This document shows, piece by piece, positions 18,797 through 26,962 of a DNA stretch of 64,000 nucleotides. The DNA lies in the NCBI RefSeq assembly GCF_018388445.1, contig NZ_CP074405.1, positions 3,596,001-3,660,000 on the forward strand, in the 5' to 3' direction. This stretch comes from Cellulomonas wangleii (GTDB lineage Bacteria > Actinomycetota > Actinomycetes > Actinomycetales > Cellulomonadaceae). The position numbers and the translations under genes are program-made. The notes under the pieces are model-generated. The model saw nothing but the letters and a program-made list of their open reading frames with translations. It had not been told where the DNA came from and made no database searches. The first letter of the stretch is position 1. Each line of letters begins with the position of its first letter.

Positions 18797-19774
18797 TCAG
18801 GCGGGGTCGGGCTCCGCCGCCGCCAGGCGCCGCGCGAGGATCGCGCACACCACGATCTGCAGCTGGTGGAACGCGATCACGGGCAGCGCGACGCTCGCCG
18901 CGACGGCGGGCGCGAACAGCACCGCCGCCATCGGCAGCCCGGTCGCCGCCGACTTCTTCGAGCCGCACATCAGCAGCGCGATGCGGTCGCCGCGGTCCAG
19001 CCCCAGCGCGCGCCCGCCCCACCACGTCGCCGAGAGCATGACGGCCAGCACCACCGCGCACACCACCAGCAGCACCAGCAGGGCGGTGAGCGTCAGGTCG
19101 TCCCACGCACCGGCCGTCTGCGCCGCGCTGACGGACGTGAACACCACCAGCAGGATCGTCGAGCGGTCGGTCACCTTCAGCAGACCGCCGTGCCGCCGCA
19201 GCCACGCCCCGATCCACGGCTGCACCAGCTGCCCGACGACGAACGGCAGCAGCAGCTGCAGCAGGATCCCGCTCACCGCGCCGCCGTCGAGCCCCGCACC
19301 CGTCGCCCCCAGCAGCACCGCCACGAGCAGCGGGGTCAGCAGGACGCCCAGGACGTTCGAGATCGTCGCGCCGGTGATGGCCCCCGCGACGTTGCCGCGG
19401 GCGATCGACGTCATCACCACCGACGACTGCACGGTCGACGGCAGCACCGACAGGTACAGCAGGCCACGGCGCAGGTCCGGGTCCAGGACGGAGTCGGGCA
19501 GCAGCTGGACCGCCAGGCCCACCAGCGGGAACAGCAGGTAGGTCGCCGCCAGCATCGACCCCTGCAGGCGGAACCGCTTGAGGCCGTCGAGGACCTCCCG
19601 CGTGGGCATCCGCGCGCCGTACAGGAAGAACAGCAGCACGATCGCGGCCGTGCGGACCGTGTCGAGGACCGCACCGACGGCCTCGGGCACCGGGACCAGC
19701 AGCCCCAGCACGAGGACGGCCAGGATCATCGCGGTCAGCGGGTCGAGCCACCGCAGCCAGGCGGGTCGCGTCAT
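18797..19774 (-). CDS. Bile acid:sodium symporter (BASS)-family transporter
   Basis: This 325-aa protein has about ten hydrophobic helices and BASS-like motifs: LYGARMP, LSVLPSTVQSSVVMTSIARGN, QLLLPFVVGQLVQPWIG and LLMCGSKKSAATGLPMAAVLF. It fits the YfeH/P7-like branch, secondary transporters with unknown anionic or organic-acid substrates. The frame is open to 19894, but the upstream part is Arg/Pro-rich and unlike a membrane protein, so ATG 19774 (MTRPAWLRWLDP) is chosen although no Shine-Dalgarno is visible. It is transcribed toward the kdp operon on the same strand. A link to K+ homeostasis is not implied. Confidence 0.82.
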   Translation of the reverse strand: MTRPAWLRWLDPLTAMILAVLVLGLLVPVPEAVGAVLDTVRTAAIVLLFFLYGARMPTREVLDGLKRFRLQGSMLAATYLLFPLVGLAVQLLPDSVLDPDLRRGLLYLSVLPSTVQSSVVMTSIARGNVAGAITGATISNVLGVLLTPLLVAVLLGATGAGLDGGAVSGILLQLLLPFVVGQLVQPWIGAWLRRHGGLLKVTDRSTILLVVFTSVSAAQTAGAWDDLTLTALLVLLVVCAVVLAVMLSATWWGGRALGLDRGDRIALLMCGSKKSAATGLPMAAVLFAPAVAASVALPVIAFHQLQIVVCAILARRLAAAEPDPA

Positions 19775-19900
19775 GCCGTGCGGGTGGGGGCGTCGGGGAT
19801 CACGGAGACATCCTGGCCCATGGCGGGGGCCGTCCGGTCGACGCGCCCGGGCTGTGCGACGGCCGGTCCCGCTGCGGGGCCGGCCGTCGCGCAAGGGACC

Positions 19901-20056
19901 TCAGCGGCGGTGCAGTGCCCGGCCGAGGCGGCGGCGGAGGCCACCCGTCGGGCGGGAGCTGGAGGAGCGGGCCGCGTGGGCCCGGCGGCGCTCCGCGGCG
20001 ACCTCGATGGCGCGTTCGCGGTTGCGGTAGTCGATGAGGCAGAGCTCGGGGTGCAT
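19901..20056 (-). CDS. Small basic protein of unknown function
   Basis: This 51-aa protein begins MHPELCLIDYRNRERAIEVA, continues AERRRAHAARSSSS and ends GGLRRRLGRALHRR. A GGAG lies nine bases before ATG 20056. The N-terminal half is a likely amphipathic helix rich in Arg and Glu; the C-terminal half is strongly basic and could bind nucleic acid or the membrane. Similar short proteins starting MxPEL...RxRE are common and unassigned in actinomycetes. It stands alone, with a 21-bp palindrome about 65 bp upstream. Confidence 0.65.
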   Translation of the reverse strand: MHPELCLIDYRNRERAIEVAAERRRAHAARSSSSRPTGGLRRRLGRALHRR

Positions 20057-20120
20057 CGTGGGTTCTCCACTTTCTTGGCGTTGCGGGGGGTGTCGGGGTC
20101 TCCGACGTTCCTCGCGGTGT

Positions 20121-20141
20121 CGACGCCGGGTCCCGGCGTCG
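20121..20141. promoter_or_regulatory. 21-bp perfect palindrome
   Basis: CGACGCCGGG and CCCGGCGTCG flank a single central T. With 10-bp arms it is the longest uninterrupted palindrome noted in the window. It lies between divergent genes, so it may be an operator; no regulator gene is adjacent. Confidence 0.5.
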
Positions 20142-20331
20142 TCACCAGCATCGACGCGCTGACCTGCAAAAGGAAGGGTGAGGCCGCACACACCGTCCCT
20201 TCGTGTGACGGCAGGCGGCGCGGACGGGCGAGGGAGTGCCGCGCAGGTGCGCGACGGGCCGTGCCGACCGGGCCCCGCGGGGTCGGGAACTGCCCTCTCC
20301 CGACCGCCTACCCTGGGAGCGCGCACGCGAG

Positions 20332-20358
20332 AAAGGACCCGGGCGGCACCGGCCGCCC
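20332..20358 (+). promoter_or_regulatory. Ribosome binding site set back from its start by a hairpin
   Basis: AAAGGA (20332-20337) lies 28 bases before ATG 20366, too far for normal use. Between them GGGCGGC-ACCG-GCCGCCC (20341-20358) folds into a 7-bp stem. If folded, the effective spacing becomes about ten bases. Confidence 0.5.
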
Positions 20359-20365
20359 GACCCCC

Positions 20366-21418
20366 ATGACGAAGACCCTCCTGGCCGTCGACGGCAACTC
20401 CCTCCTGCACCGCTCGTTCCACGCGTTGGCCGGCTCGCAGCTGCGCACCCGCGACGGCCAGGCCACGTGGGCGGTGAAGGGCGCGCTCTCGCAGATCCTC
20501 GGGGCGGTCGACCGGGTCGCGGCCGACGCGGTCGTCATCGGGTTCGACGACGCCGCCGGGAACGTCCGCAAGGTCGCGCACCCGCACTACAAGGCGCACC
20601 GCACCGAGAAGCCCGCCGACCTGGTCACCCAGCTCTCGCTCGCGGTCGACGTGTTCTGGTCGGCCGGGCTGCACGTGGTCATCCCGGACGGGCTGGAGGC
20701 GGACGACGTCCTGGCGTCCGCAGCCGCCACCGCGACGGCGTCCGGCTGGCACACCGTGGTCTGCACGTCCGACCGCGACGCGTTCGCGCTGGTCGACGAG
20801 ACGACGTCGGTGCTGCGCATCATCAACGGCGGCGTCGAGGCCTCCCCCGTGCTGACCCCCGAGCGGCTGCGCATCCTGCTCGGCATCGACGCCGGGCAGT
20901 ACCGCCAGTACGCGGCGATGCGCGGTGACGCGTCGGACAACCTCACCGGCATCCGCGGCATCGGGGAGAAGACCGGCGTCGCCCTGCTCAACGCCTTCGG
21001 GTCGGTCGAGGCCGCGTTCTGGGACGTCGACACGAACGGCGGCGCGCGCGTCGCGGAGGTGCTGGGCAAGGCGTGCGTCAAGAAGCTCGCGGACCCCGAC
21101 GGGCGGGCGGCGTTCTGGGAGAACGTCGAGCTGATGACGATGCGCACCGACCTGGACCTGGAGATGGACCTCGCCGCGGGGTCCGGCCCCGGCCTGCTGC
21201 CCGTGGACCCGCAGGGACTGCACGACGCGCTGGCCCGGGTCGAGTTCCACTCGCTGCAGTGGCTGGCGGCCCGCGTGCTGGCCGCGCGCACCGACGACGC
21301 CGACGCCCCCGGCGCGGTCGTGGCACGCGCCCCGGAACCGGCGCGCGTGCCGGTCGCGGTCACCGCCGCCGCCGTGGACGTCGAGGACGACGCCGAGGAC
21401 GACCTGACGCTCTTCTGA
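20366..21418 (+). CDS. 5'-3' exonuclease (PolA N-terminal-like flap nuclease)
   Basis: This 350-aa protein has the PIN-like 5' nuclease core (VDGNSLLHRSF with Asp9, DGLEADDVLAS, CTSDRDAFALV) and the helix-3-turn-helix DNA clamp GDASDNLTGIRGIGEKTG. It matches the exonuclease third of DNA polymerase I but lacks the polymerase and 3'-5' domains. The C-terminus is an Ala/Val-rich linker ending in an acidic tail (VDVEDDAEDDLTLF). It probably removes RNA primers or 5' flaps alongside full-length PolA. ATG 20366 is chosen because the conserved core starts a few residues later; the frame is open far upstream. Acidic C-terminal tails can bind basic protein partners, which is inference here. Confidence 0.9.
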   Translation: MTKTLLAVDGNSLLHRSFHALAGSQLRTRDGQATWAVKGALSQILGAVDRVAADAVVIGFDDAAGNVRKVAHPHYKAHRTEKPADLVTQLSLAVDVFWSAGLHVVIPDGLEADDVLASAAATATASGWHTVVCTSDRDAFALVDETTSVLRIINGGVEASPVLTPERLRILLGIDAGQYRQYAAMRGDASDNLTGIRGIGEKTGVALLNAFGSVEAAFWDVDTNGGARVAEVLGKACVKKLADPDGRAAFWENVELMTMRTDLDLEMDLAAGSGPGLLPVDPQGLHDALARVEFHSLQWLAARVLAARTDDADAPGAVVARAPEPARVPVAVTAAAVDVEDDAEDDLTLF

Positions 21419-21430
21419 CGTCTCGGCCGG

Positions 21431-21805
21431 TCAGGAGGCCCGCGGCGGGAGCTGCTGCACCGCCCACCGGTTGCCGTCGGGGTCGGCGAACCCCGTGAAC
21501 CGCCCCCACGCGAGGTCCTGCACGGGCGGCGCGTCGACCCCGTGCGCGACGAGGAACGCGTGCGCCACGTCCGCGTCGTCGACGACGACCTGCAGCCCCT
21601 GGACCGACCCCGGCACCGCGTCCGTGAGGCCCTCGCCGAACGCGATCGAGCACGCCGACCCCCGCGGGGTGAGCTGGACGAACCTCAGGTCGTCGCTCAC
21701 CCGCCGGTCGTGGTCGACGACGAAGCCGACCTGCTCCGCGTAGAACGCCTTGGCGCGGTCCACGTCGCTCACCGGGAGGATCACCAGCTCCAGCCTGCAC
21801 TCCAT
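21431..21805 (-). CDS. Single-domain VOC/glyoxalase-superfamily protein
   Basis: This 124-aa protein has the paired beta-alpha-beta-beta-beta fold pattern of the VOC superfamily (MECRLELVILPVSDVDRAKAFY, GSVQGLQVVVDDADVAHAFL, FADPDGNRWAVQQLP). Proteins of this group include glyoxalases, antibiotic-binding proteins and small dioxygenases. The metal-ligand pattern is incomplete, so catalysis is uncertain. GGGGG six bases before ATG 21805 can serve as ribosome binding site. It is convergent with the exonuclease gene. Confidence 0.8.
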   Translation of the reverse strand: MECRLELVILPVSDVDRAKAFYAEQVGFVVDHDRRVSDDLRFVQLTPRGSACSIAFGEGLTDAVPGSVQGLQVVVDDADVAHAFLVAHGVDAPPVQDLAWGRFTGFADPDGNRWAVQQLPPRAS

Positions 21806-22016
21806 CGCCGACCCCCTGCCTGCGTGCCGCCGGCCCGACGCCCGCGGCGGTCACGCCATCGTCCCGCCGACCACCGACACCGGCAGCACCCCCGCCGTTG
21901 TGCAGACCGCACCGGCGTACCGGGCGATCCGGACCTCCCGCCACCCGACTGGACCGAGGCCCAGGAGCCGTCCCACCGTGGAAGCACCGTTTGTCCGCAG
22001 CACCCGGGAGCTCATC

Positions 22017-23606
22017 ATGGCGCTCCGTCTCCCCCGCCGCCGCCCGTCCCGCACGGCCCTCGCCCTGGCCCTCGCCGTCGCCGCGACGCTCATCCCGGCC
22101 TCCGCCGCCCACGCGGACGGCACACCCGGCGGCACCCGGACCGACCCCGTGCCCCTGCCGGTGAACACGCTCGACGGCCCGTTCACCGCCGGCAACGCGC
22201 ACGTCAGCTCGATCGCCCAGGAGGGGCAGCAGGTGTTCCACAACACCGCCTGGTACTCCTTCACCCCCGCCGAGGACGTGCGGCTGGGCGTCGCTGCCAC
22301 CGGCGACTGGGACACCGCGCTGGAGGTGTGGGCCGACGGCACGGTGCAGGCCGTCAACGACGACTGGCTCTGGCTCGCCGCCGGGCTCCAGGTCGACCTC
22401 ACCGCCGGGACGGAGTACCTCATCGGTCTCGGCGGCGCGTACACGACGTCGCGCGGCGAGGCGACGATCCACGTGAGCACGCATGCGCCGTCGACGCCCA
22501 CCGGGCTCGTCGTGCAGTCCGTCGGCAACCGCACGGTCACGCTCGCCTGGGACGCCCCGGCCGACGGCACGGCGATCGGGTACGAGGTGTGGTGCGCGCC
22601 GTCCGGGGAGGCCCTGCAGTGGTGCGACCAGCTCGCGTCCGGCTCAGCCCGGGTGACGCGCGCGCTCGACGGGCTGACGAACGGGACGGCCTACGACGTC
22701 GCCGTCCTCGCGCGGAACCCGCTCGGGCGGTCCGGTCCGAGCACGCCGGTGACCGCGACACCGCGGGCGGACACCCGCACGACCGTCACCGTGTCCCCCG
22801 GCACTCCCGTGGCCGGCGACCGCCTCGACGTCACCGTCCAGGTGTCCGAGGAGCACGCGCACGACGATCCCTCCGAGCCGCCGGTCACGCGCCCCGCCAC
22901 CGGGACGGTCGACGTGGTCGTCGCCGGCACGGCCCACCGAGGGCTGCCGCTCGTCGACGGGTCGGTCGTGCTCGAGGACCTCACGGCGACCGGCGGCACG
23001 ATGCCGGTGACCGCGTCCTACACCGGCGCGCCCGGTGCGGCGCCGTCGTCGGCCTCGCTGGACGTGCAGGTCGCCCGGCGGGCGGACGCCGTGAGGCTCG
23101 TCGTGCCCCCGCTCACCCTCGGCGCGACCGTGCGCCCGGTCGCGGAGTCGTCGTCCGGCCTGCCGGTGACGCTCACGGCCACCGGGGCGTGCACCGTGAC
23201 CGACGGGAGCCTCACCGGCACCGGTGCCGGCGACTGCACGGTCACTGCCGCGACCGCCGGCGACCGCGACACCGACCCGGCCACGGCGTCCGCGACCGTC
23301 CAGGTGGGCGTCCCGCCCGCGGTGGACGACGAGACCACCTCCGCGGCCCCGGGGAACGGCAGCCTCGTGCAGGGCGGGGACACGCACGCCGCGCCCCCGC
23401 AGGGCGGTGACACGCACGTCCCGCCCGTGCGGACCCGGGACACGCACGTCGTGCTCGCCGCGACCGGCGCGGCGCCGGGTGCTGCCGCCACCGCCGCGGC
23501 GGCGGCGATCGCGCTGGGTGCGGGCCTCGTGCTCCTCGCCCACCGTGGCCGGTCGCACCGCCTGCGGTCAGCGGCGGCCCCGACCACCGGCACGGCCGCC
23601 CCGTAG
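22017..23606 (+). CDS. Cell-wall-anchored FN3-domain surface protein with LAATG sortase signal
   Basis: This 529-aa secreted protein has a signal peptide (basic LPRRRPSR, hydrophobic core, cleavage likely after AHA at 33). An N-terminal domain resembling pre-peptidase C-terminal modules (WYSFTPAEDVRLGVAATGDWDTALEVW) is followed by a fibronectin type III domain (about 160-250) and Ig-like segments (about 255-440). The C-terminus has LAATG (480-484), a hydrophobic helix and a basic tail. LAxTG is the class E sortase signal of actinomycetes, so the protein should be covalently attached to the cell wall. Just before it, DTH occurs three times at 10-residue steps. ATG 22017 follows GGGAG. The FN3 module suggests polysaccharide or matrix contact; no enzyme domain is seen. 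Confidence 0.82.
   Translation: MALRLPRRRPSRTALALALAVAATLIPASAAHADGTPGGTRTDPVPLPVNTLDGPFTAGNAHVSSIAQEGQQVFHNTAWYSFTPAEDVRLGVAATGDWDTALEVWADGTVQAVNDDWLWLAAGLQVDLTAGTEYLIGLGGAYTTSRGEATIHVSTHAPSTPTGLVVQSVGNRTVTLAWDAPADGTAIGYEVWCAPSGEALQWCDQLASGSARVTRALDGLTNGTAYDVAVLARNPLGRSGPSTPVTATPRADTRTTVTVSPGTPVAGDRLDVTVQVSEEHAHDDPSEPPVTRPATGTVDVVVAGTAHRGLPLVDGSVVLEDLTATGGTMPVTASYTGAPGAAPSSASLDVQVARRADAVRLVVPPLTLGATVRPVAESSSGLPVTLTATGACTVTDGSLTGTGAGDCTVTAATAGDRDTDPATASATVQVGVPPAVDDETTSAAPGNGSLVQGGDTHAAPPQGGDTHVPPVRTRDTHVVLAATGAAPGAAATAAAAAIALGAGLVLLAHRGRSHRLRSAAAPTTGTAAP
23379..23448 (+). repeat. 30-bp-period repeat encoding DTH motifs near the wall anchor
   Basis: GACACGCACG begins at 23379, 23409 and 23439. 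Each encodes DTH, and the first two copies are flanked by QGG and PP. It forms a short Pro/Gly/His stalk before LAATG. Confidence 0.7.
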
Positions 23607-23711
23607 GCACATGCGCCCCCGCGCGCGACGCGGCATCATGGCGCGCTCGGACTCCGCCCTCACCGGCGCGGCCACGTGTCCCCACCTCCCCCAGCCGATC
23701 GGACGTGCCCC

Positions 23712-24479
23712 GTGACCCTGCCCGACCACGCCCCCACCGCGGCCACCGGGACCCCCCGCACCGTCGTCGTCTCCGGCGCCGGGACGGGCATGGGCCGCGC
23801 CGTCGCCGAACGCTTCCTCGCCGACGGGGCGACGGTCGTCGCCCTCGGGCGTCGCTCCGAGCCGCTGCACCGGCTGCGCGACGACCACCCGACGTCCGAC
23901 GTCCAGGTCGTGCCGGCGGACCTCACCGACCCCGACGCGGTGCTGCGCGTCGTCGAGGCGCTCGACGGCCGGCCGGTGGACGTGCTCGTCAACAACGCCG
24001 GCGGCGTCGGCGGCGCCCCGGCCCCCGGCCTGCACGGCCTGCTGGAGAGCTACCGCCGGACCGTCGACCAGAACCTGCTCTCGGCGATGCTGCTCACCGA
24101 GGCGTTGTGGCCGTCCCTCGCGCGCCCCGGCGGCCGCGTGGTCACGATCAGCTCGATCGCCGCGCAGCGCGGCGGTGGCGGCGCGTACGGCGCGGCCAAG
24201 GCCGGTCTCGTCGCCTGGGGCGCGGAGCTCGCGGCCCGCGGCGGACCGGACGGCATCACCGTCAACACCGTCTCCCCCGGCTACGTCCAGGACACCGAGT
24301 TCTTCAGCACCGAGGGCCGGTCGCGGCGCCACGACGCACTGGTCGCCCAGACGCTGCTCGGTCGTGCCGGGACGCCGTCGGACGTCGCGGGTGCGGTGCA
24401 CTACCTGGCGTCCGCGGACGCCGGATGGGTCACGAGCCAGGTGCTGAGCGTCAACGGCGGGGCTGTCCTGGGACGCTGA
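23712..24479 (+). CDS. SDR-family oxidoreductase
   Basis: This 255-aa classical short-chain dehydrogenase has the nucleotide-binding TxxxGxG-type motif SGAGTGMG, NNAG (about 95-98), catalytic Ser in ISSIAAQRG, YGAAK (Tyr and Lys of the active site) and SPGYVQ. It reduces or oxidises an unknown alcohol/ketone with NAD(P). Two starts are possible, GTG 23712 and GTG 23676; neither has a clear ribosome binding site, and 23712 leaves the more usual N-terminal length. The gene ends 56 bp before the AKR gene and may share its transcript. Confidence 0.85.
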   Translation: MTLPDHAPTAATGTPRTVVVSGAGTGMGRAVAERFLADGATVVALGRRSEPLHRLRDDHPTSDVQVVPADLTDPDAVLRVVEALDGRPVDVLVNNAGGVGGAPAPGLHGLLESYRRTVDQNLLSAMLLTEALWPSLARPGGRVVTISSIAAQRGGGGAYGAAKAGLVAWGAELAARGGPDGITVNTVSPGYVQDTEFFSTEGRSRRHDALVAQTLLGRAGTPSDVAGAVHYLASADAGWVTSQVLSVNGGAVLGR

Positions 24480-24535
24480 CGCCGCACGGGCTGCTGCCTC
24501 CACAGGTCGCGGCTGCGGACGGTGCAGGATGCAGC

Positions 24536-25471
24536 ATGAAGACTCTCACCCTGCCGGGGACCGACGTCGTCGCCCCCAACGTCGTGCTCGGGCTCATGCG
24601 GATCGCCGAGAAGTCCGACGACGAGATCCGTGAGCTCGTGCGCACCGCGCGCGACGCGGACATCGACTTCGTCGACCACGCCGACGTGTACGGCCGCGAG
24701 AAGCACGAGTGCGAGCGCCGGTTCGCCGACGCCATGGCGCTCACGCCGTCGCAGCGCGACGAGATCACGATCCAGACCAAGTGCGGGATCGTGCCCGAGG
24801 GGCCGTACTTCGACTTCTCGTACGAGCACATCATGACGTCGGTCGAGGGCTCGCTGCAGGCCCTGCGGACCGACCACGTCGACGTCCTGCTGCTGCACCG
24901 CCCGGACGCGCTCGTCGAGCCGGACGAGGTCGCGCGGGCCTTCGACGAGCTCGAGGCCGCGGGCAAGGTGCGGGCGTTCGGCGTCTCCAACCACACGCCC
25001 CGGCAGATCGACCTGCTCAAGCGGTCCGTGCGCCAGCCGCTCGTGGCCAACCAGGTGCAGCTGTCGATCACGCACGCCGCGCTGGTCGCCCAGGGCGTCG
25101 CCGGGAACATGGTGGCCGAGGACCAGTCCGTCACCCGTGACGGCGGCGGCCTGCTCGACTACTGCCGCCTGAACGACATCACCGTCCAGGCGTGGTCGCC
25201 GTTCCAGGCCGGGTTCTTCACCGGCACGTTCCTCGGCTCCCCCGAGTACCCCGAGCTCAACGCCGTGATCGACCGGCTCGCCGCGCAGTACGACGTGCCG
25301 CCGATCGCCATCGCCACGGCGTGGATCACGCGGCACCCCGCGCAGATGCAGGTGGTCCTCGGCACGACGACGCCGGAGCGCGTCGCCGGTGCGGCGCTCG
25401 GGTCGGACCTGCCGCTCACCCGGGCCGAGTGGTACGAGCTGTTCCGGGCCGCGGGGCACATCGTCCCCTGA
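24536..25471 (+). CDS. Aldo/keto reductase
   Basis: This 311-aa AKR-type TIM barrel has the catalytic tetrad visible as Asp and Tyr in DHADVYG, Lys in IQTKCG and His in LLLHRPD. NADPH-binding features include SPFQAGFF and VVLGTTTPERV. It resembles the YdhF-like group of bacterial oxidoreductases. ATG 24536 begins MKTLTLPGTDVVAP, the expected N-terminus; the ribosome binding site is weak. A strong hairpin at 25486-25519 ends the transcript. Substrate unknown. Confidence 0.9.
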   Translation: MKTLTLPGTDVVAPNVVLGLMRIAEKSDDEIRELVRTARDADIDFVDHADVYGREKHECERRFADAMALTPSQRDEITIQTKCGIVPEGPYFDFSYEHIMTSVEGSLQALRTDHVDVLLLHRPDALVEPDEVARAFDELEAAGKVRAFGVSNHTPRQIDLLKRSVRQPLVANQVQLSITHAALVAQGVAGNMVAEDQSVTRDGGGLLDYCRLNDITVQAWSPFQAGFFTGTFLGSPEYPELNAVIDRLAAQYDVPPIAIATAWITRHPAQMQVVLGTTTPERVAGAALGSDLPLTRAEWYELFRAAGHIVP

Positions 25472-25485
25472 CCCACAGGCATCTC

Positions 25486-25519
25486 GGAGCCCGGTCCGCG
25501 TGCGTGCGGGCCGGGCTCC
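25486..25519 (+). terminator. Terminator hairpin after the aldo/keto reductase gene
   Basis: A 14-bp stem with one U-G pair (25486-25499 with 25506-25519) and a 6-base loop lies 14 bp after the stop codon. It is GC-rich without a long T-tract, as is common in actinomycetes. Confidence 0.75.
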
Positions 25520-25550
25520 GTCGTGCTCAGCCGCGCGCGGACAGGTCCCG

Positions 25551-25575
25551 GTGATGCGGTGATACCGTGATGCGC
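25551..25575 (+). promoter_or_regulatory. vapBC promoter/operator with GTGAT repeats
   Basis: GTGAT occurs three times at exact 8-bp steps (25551, 25559, 25567), a likely site for the ribbon-helix-helix antitoxin. TACCGT (25563-25568) is a -10 element that ends seven bases before ATG 25576, so the mRNA is probably leaderless. Confidence 0.55.
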
Positions 25576-25794
25576 ATGAGGACGACGCTGGAGATCGACG
25601 ACCGGGTGCTGGCCGCCGCGCGTGCGATCGCCGAGCAGCAGAACGTGTCGATCGGACGCGCGATCTCCGACCTCGCCGAGCGAGCCCTCGAAGGCACCGC
25701 GCCTGCGTCGACCGTCCGGGGGTTCCCGGTCTTCCACGGCCCGGCGGGCCACGTGATCACGGACGAGATGGTCGCCGAGCACCGTGACGGCTGA
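25576..25794 (+). CDS. vapB: VapB-type ribbon-helix-helix antitoxin
   Basis: This 72-aa protein starts MRTTLEIDDRVLAAARAIAE with a ribbon-helix-helix DNA-binding pattern, then a helix (SIGRAISDLAERALEG) and a C-terminal toxin-binding tail (FPVFHGPAGHVITDEMVAEH). It should neutralise the VapC toxin encoded immediately downstream and repress the operon. GTG 25567 and ATG 25570 are in frame, but 25576 fits the leaderless promoter and the family's usual first residues. The gene overlaps vapC by 11 bp, the usual coupling for such pairs. Confidence 0.88.
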   Translation: MRTTLEIDDRVLAAARAIAEQQNVSIGRAISDLAERALEGTAPASTVRGFPVFHGPAGHVITDEMVAEHRDG

Positions 25795-26224
25795 GCCCTG
25801 CTACCTGCTCGACGTGAACGTCCTGCTCGCGCTCGCCGCCGACGCGCACGTGCACCATCGCGCCGCGCACCGGTGGTTCGCCGACGTCACGGCGTGGGCC
25901 ACGACCCCGGTCACCGAGTCGGCGTTCGTGCGCCTGCTGTCCACCCCGGCCGTTCTCGGTCGGACGGTCCTTCCCGTCGAGGCGGTCGCGGCGCTGCGGC
26001 AGATGCGGACGGTCCCGGGTCACCGCTTCCTCCCGGACGACGCGTCGTTCGCTAGCACCACGATCGACCTGACGCGCATGGTCGGACCGCGTCAGGTCAC
26101 CGACTTCCACCTCGTCGAGCTGGCGAGGCGGACCGGCAGCACGCTCGCGACGCTCGATGCCAGGCTCCGTCGATCGCTCCACCCGGCGGACGCTCACCTG
26201 GTGAGCGTCGTCCCGGCGGCCTGA
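25784..26224 (+). CDS. vapC: VapC-type PIN-domain ribonuclease toxin
   Basis: This 146-aa PIN-domain protein has the acidic active-site residues Asp10 (LLDVNVLLAL), Glu45 (VTESAFVRLL), Asp107 (VTDFHLVELA) and Asp125 (LATLDARL). VapC toxins cleave tRNA or rRNA and are held inactive by VapB. The GTG start lies inside the end of vapB. All catalytic residues are present, so the pair looks functional. The cellular target is not predictable from sequence. Confidence 0.9.
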   Translation: MTAEPCYLLDVNVLLALAADAHVHHRAAHRWFADVTAWATTPVTESAFVRLLSTPAVLGRTVLPVEAVAALRQMRTVPGHRFLPDDASFASTTIDLTRMVGPRQVTDFHLVELARRTGSTLATLDARLRRSLHPADAHLVSVVPAA

Positions 26225-26265
26225 GAGCCCCGAGCGCCTCGCTCGACCGACCGGATCGGCGCCTG

Positions 26266-26934
26266 CTATCCGTCGGCGGCACCCGTGAAGTAGTCGACCA
26301 GCCCGGACCGCACCTGCCGGTAGAGCGACCGGACCGGCACGGTCTCGCCCCGCTCGGCGCGGCGCGCCCACTCGTCGTACGCCAGGCGCACGGCGGTGCC
26401 GATCGCGGTGACGACGGTGCGGGCGCGCAGCTCGTCTGGATGGTCGCCGGCATGCAGCACGATCGTGGTGAGCTCCTGCACCTGCTCGGCGTCACGGGCG
26501 AGGGCCCGAGCGAGCAGGTCCGGGTCGGCCAGGACGAGCCGGCGGACCCGCAGGACGCGCGCGTGGCTCGCCGCCGGCTGGGCGTCGAAGGCGTCGACCT
26601 GCGCGAGGAACGCCTGCTCGATCGCGCGGACCACGGCGGGACCCTGCTGGTCGACGCCGCGCACGCTCGCGATGAGCCGTTCCATCGAGTCGTCGTCGAC
26701 GAACAGCGCGTTCTCCTTCGTCCCCGCGTGGCGGTAGAAGGTGCGCGGGGCGATGCCGGCGGCGTCGGCGATCGCCTCGACGCTCGTGGCCGGGACGCCC
26801 TGGCGCTCGAACAGGTCGAGCGCGGCGTCGGTGATGGCACGACGGGTCTCGCGGCGGCGGTGCTCGCGCAGCCCGCAGTCGGCGTCCGGGCCGTCGGTGA
26901 CGACGCCGCGCTGCTGGCCCTCCGGGTCGAGCAT
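26266..26934 (-). CDS. TetR-family regulator of the adjacent MFS exporter
   Basis: This 222-aa protein has a TetR helix-turn-helix (about 30-75: REHRRRETRRAITDAALDLF, IADAAGIAPRTFYRHAGTKENALF) and a helical effector domain. ATG 26934 has GGAGG eight bases upstream. It is divergent from a DHA2-type MFS gene with a perfect 15-bp palindrome between them. This is the classical arrangement of a drug-responsive repressor and its pump. Confidence 0.9.
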   Translation of the reverse strand: MLDPEGQQRGVVTDGPDADCGLREHRRRETRRAITDAALDLFERQGVPATSVEAIADAAGIAPRTFYRHAGTKENALFVDDDSMERLIASVRGVDQQGPAVVRAIEQAFLAQVDAFDAQPAASHARVLRVRRLVLADPDLLARALARDAEQVQELTTIVLHAGDHPDELRARTVVTAIGTAVRLAYDEWARRAERGETVPVRSLYRQVRSGLVDYFTGAADG

Positions 26935-26962
26935 CCGCTCATCCTCCCACCCGCGACGATTG

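Larger units (their letters stand above)
20057..20365. other. 309-bp divergent intergenic region
   Basis: This separates the small basic protein from the exonuclease gene. It contains a 21-bp palindrome (20121-20141), a TACCCT -10-like element (20309-20314), an AAAGGA ribosome binding site (20332-20337) and a hairpin (20341-20358) before the exonuclease ATG. I see no convincing further gene. Confidence 0.6.
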
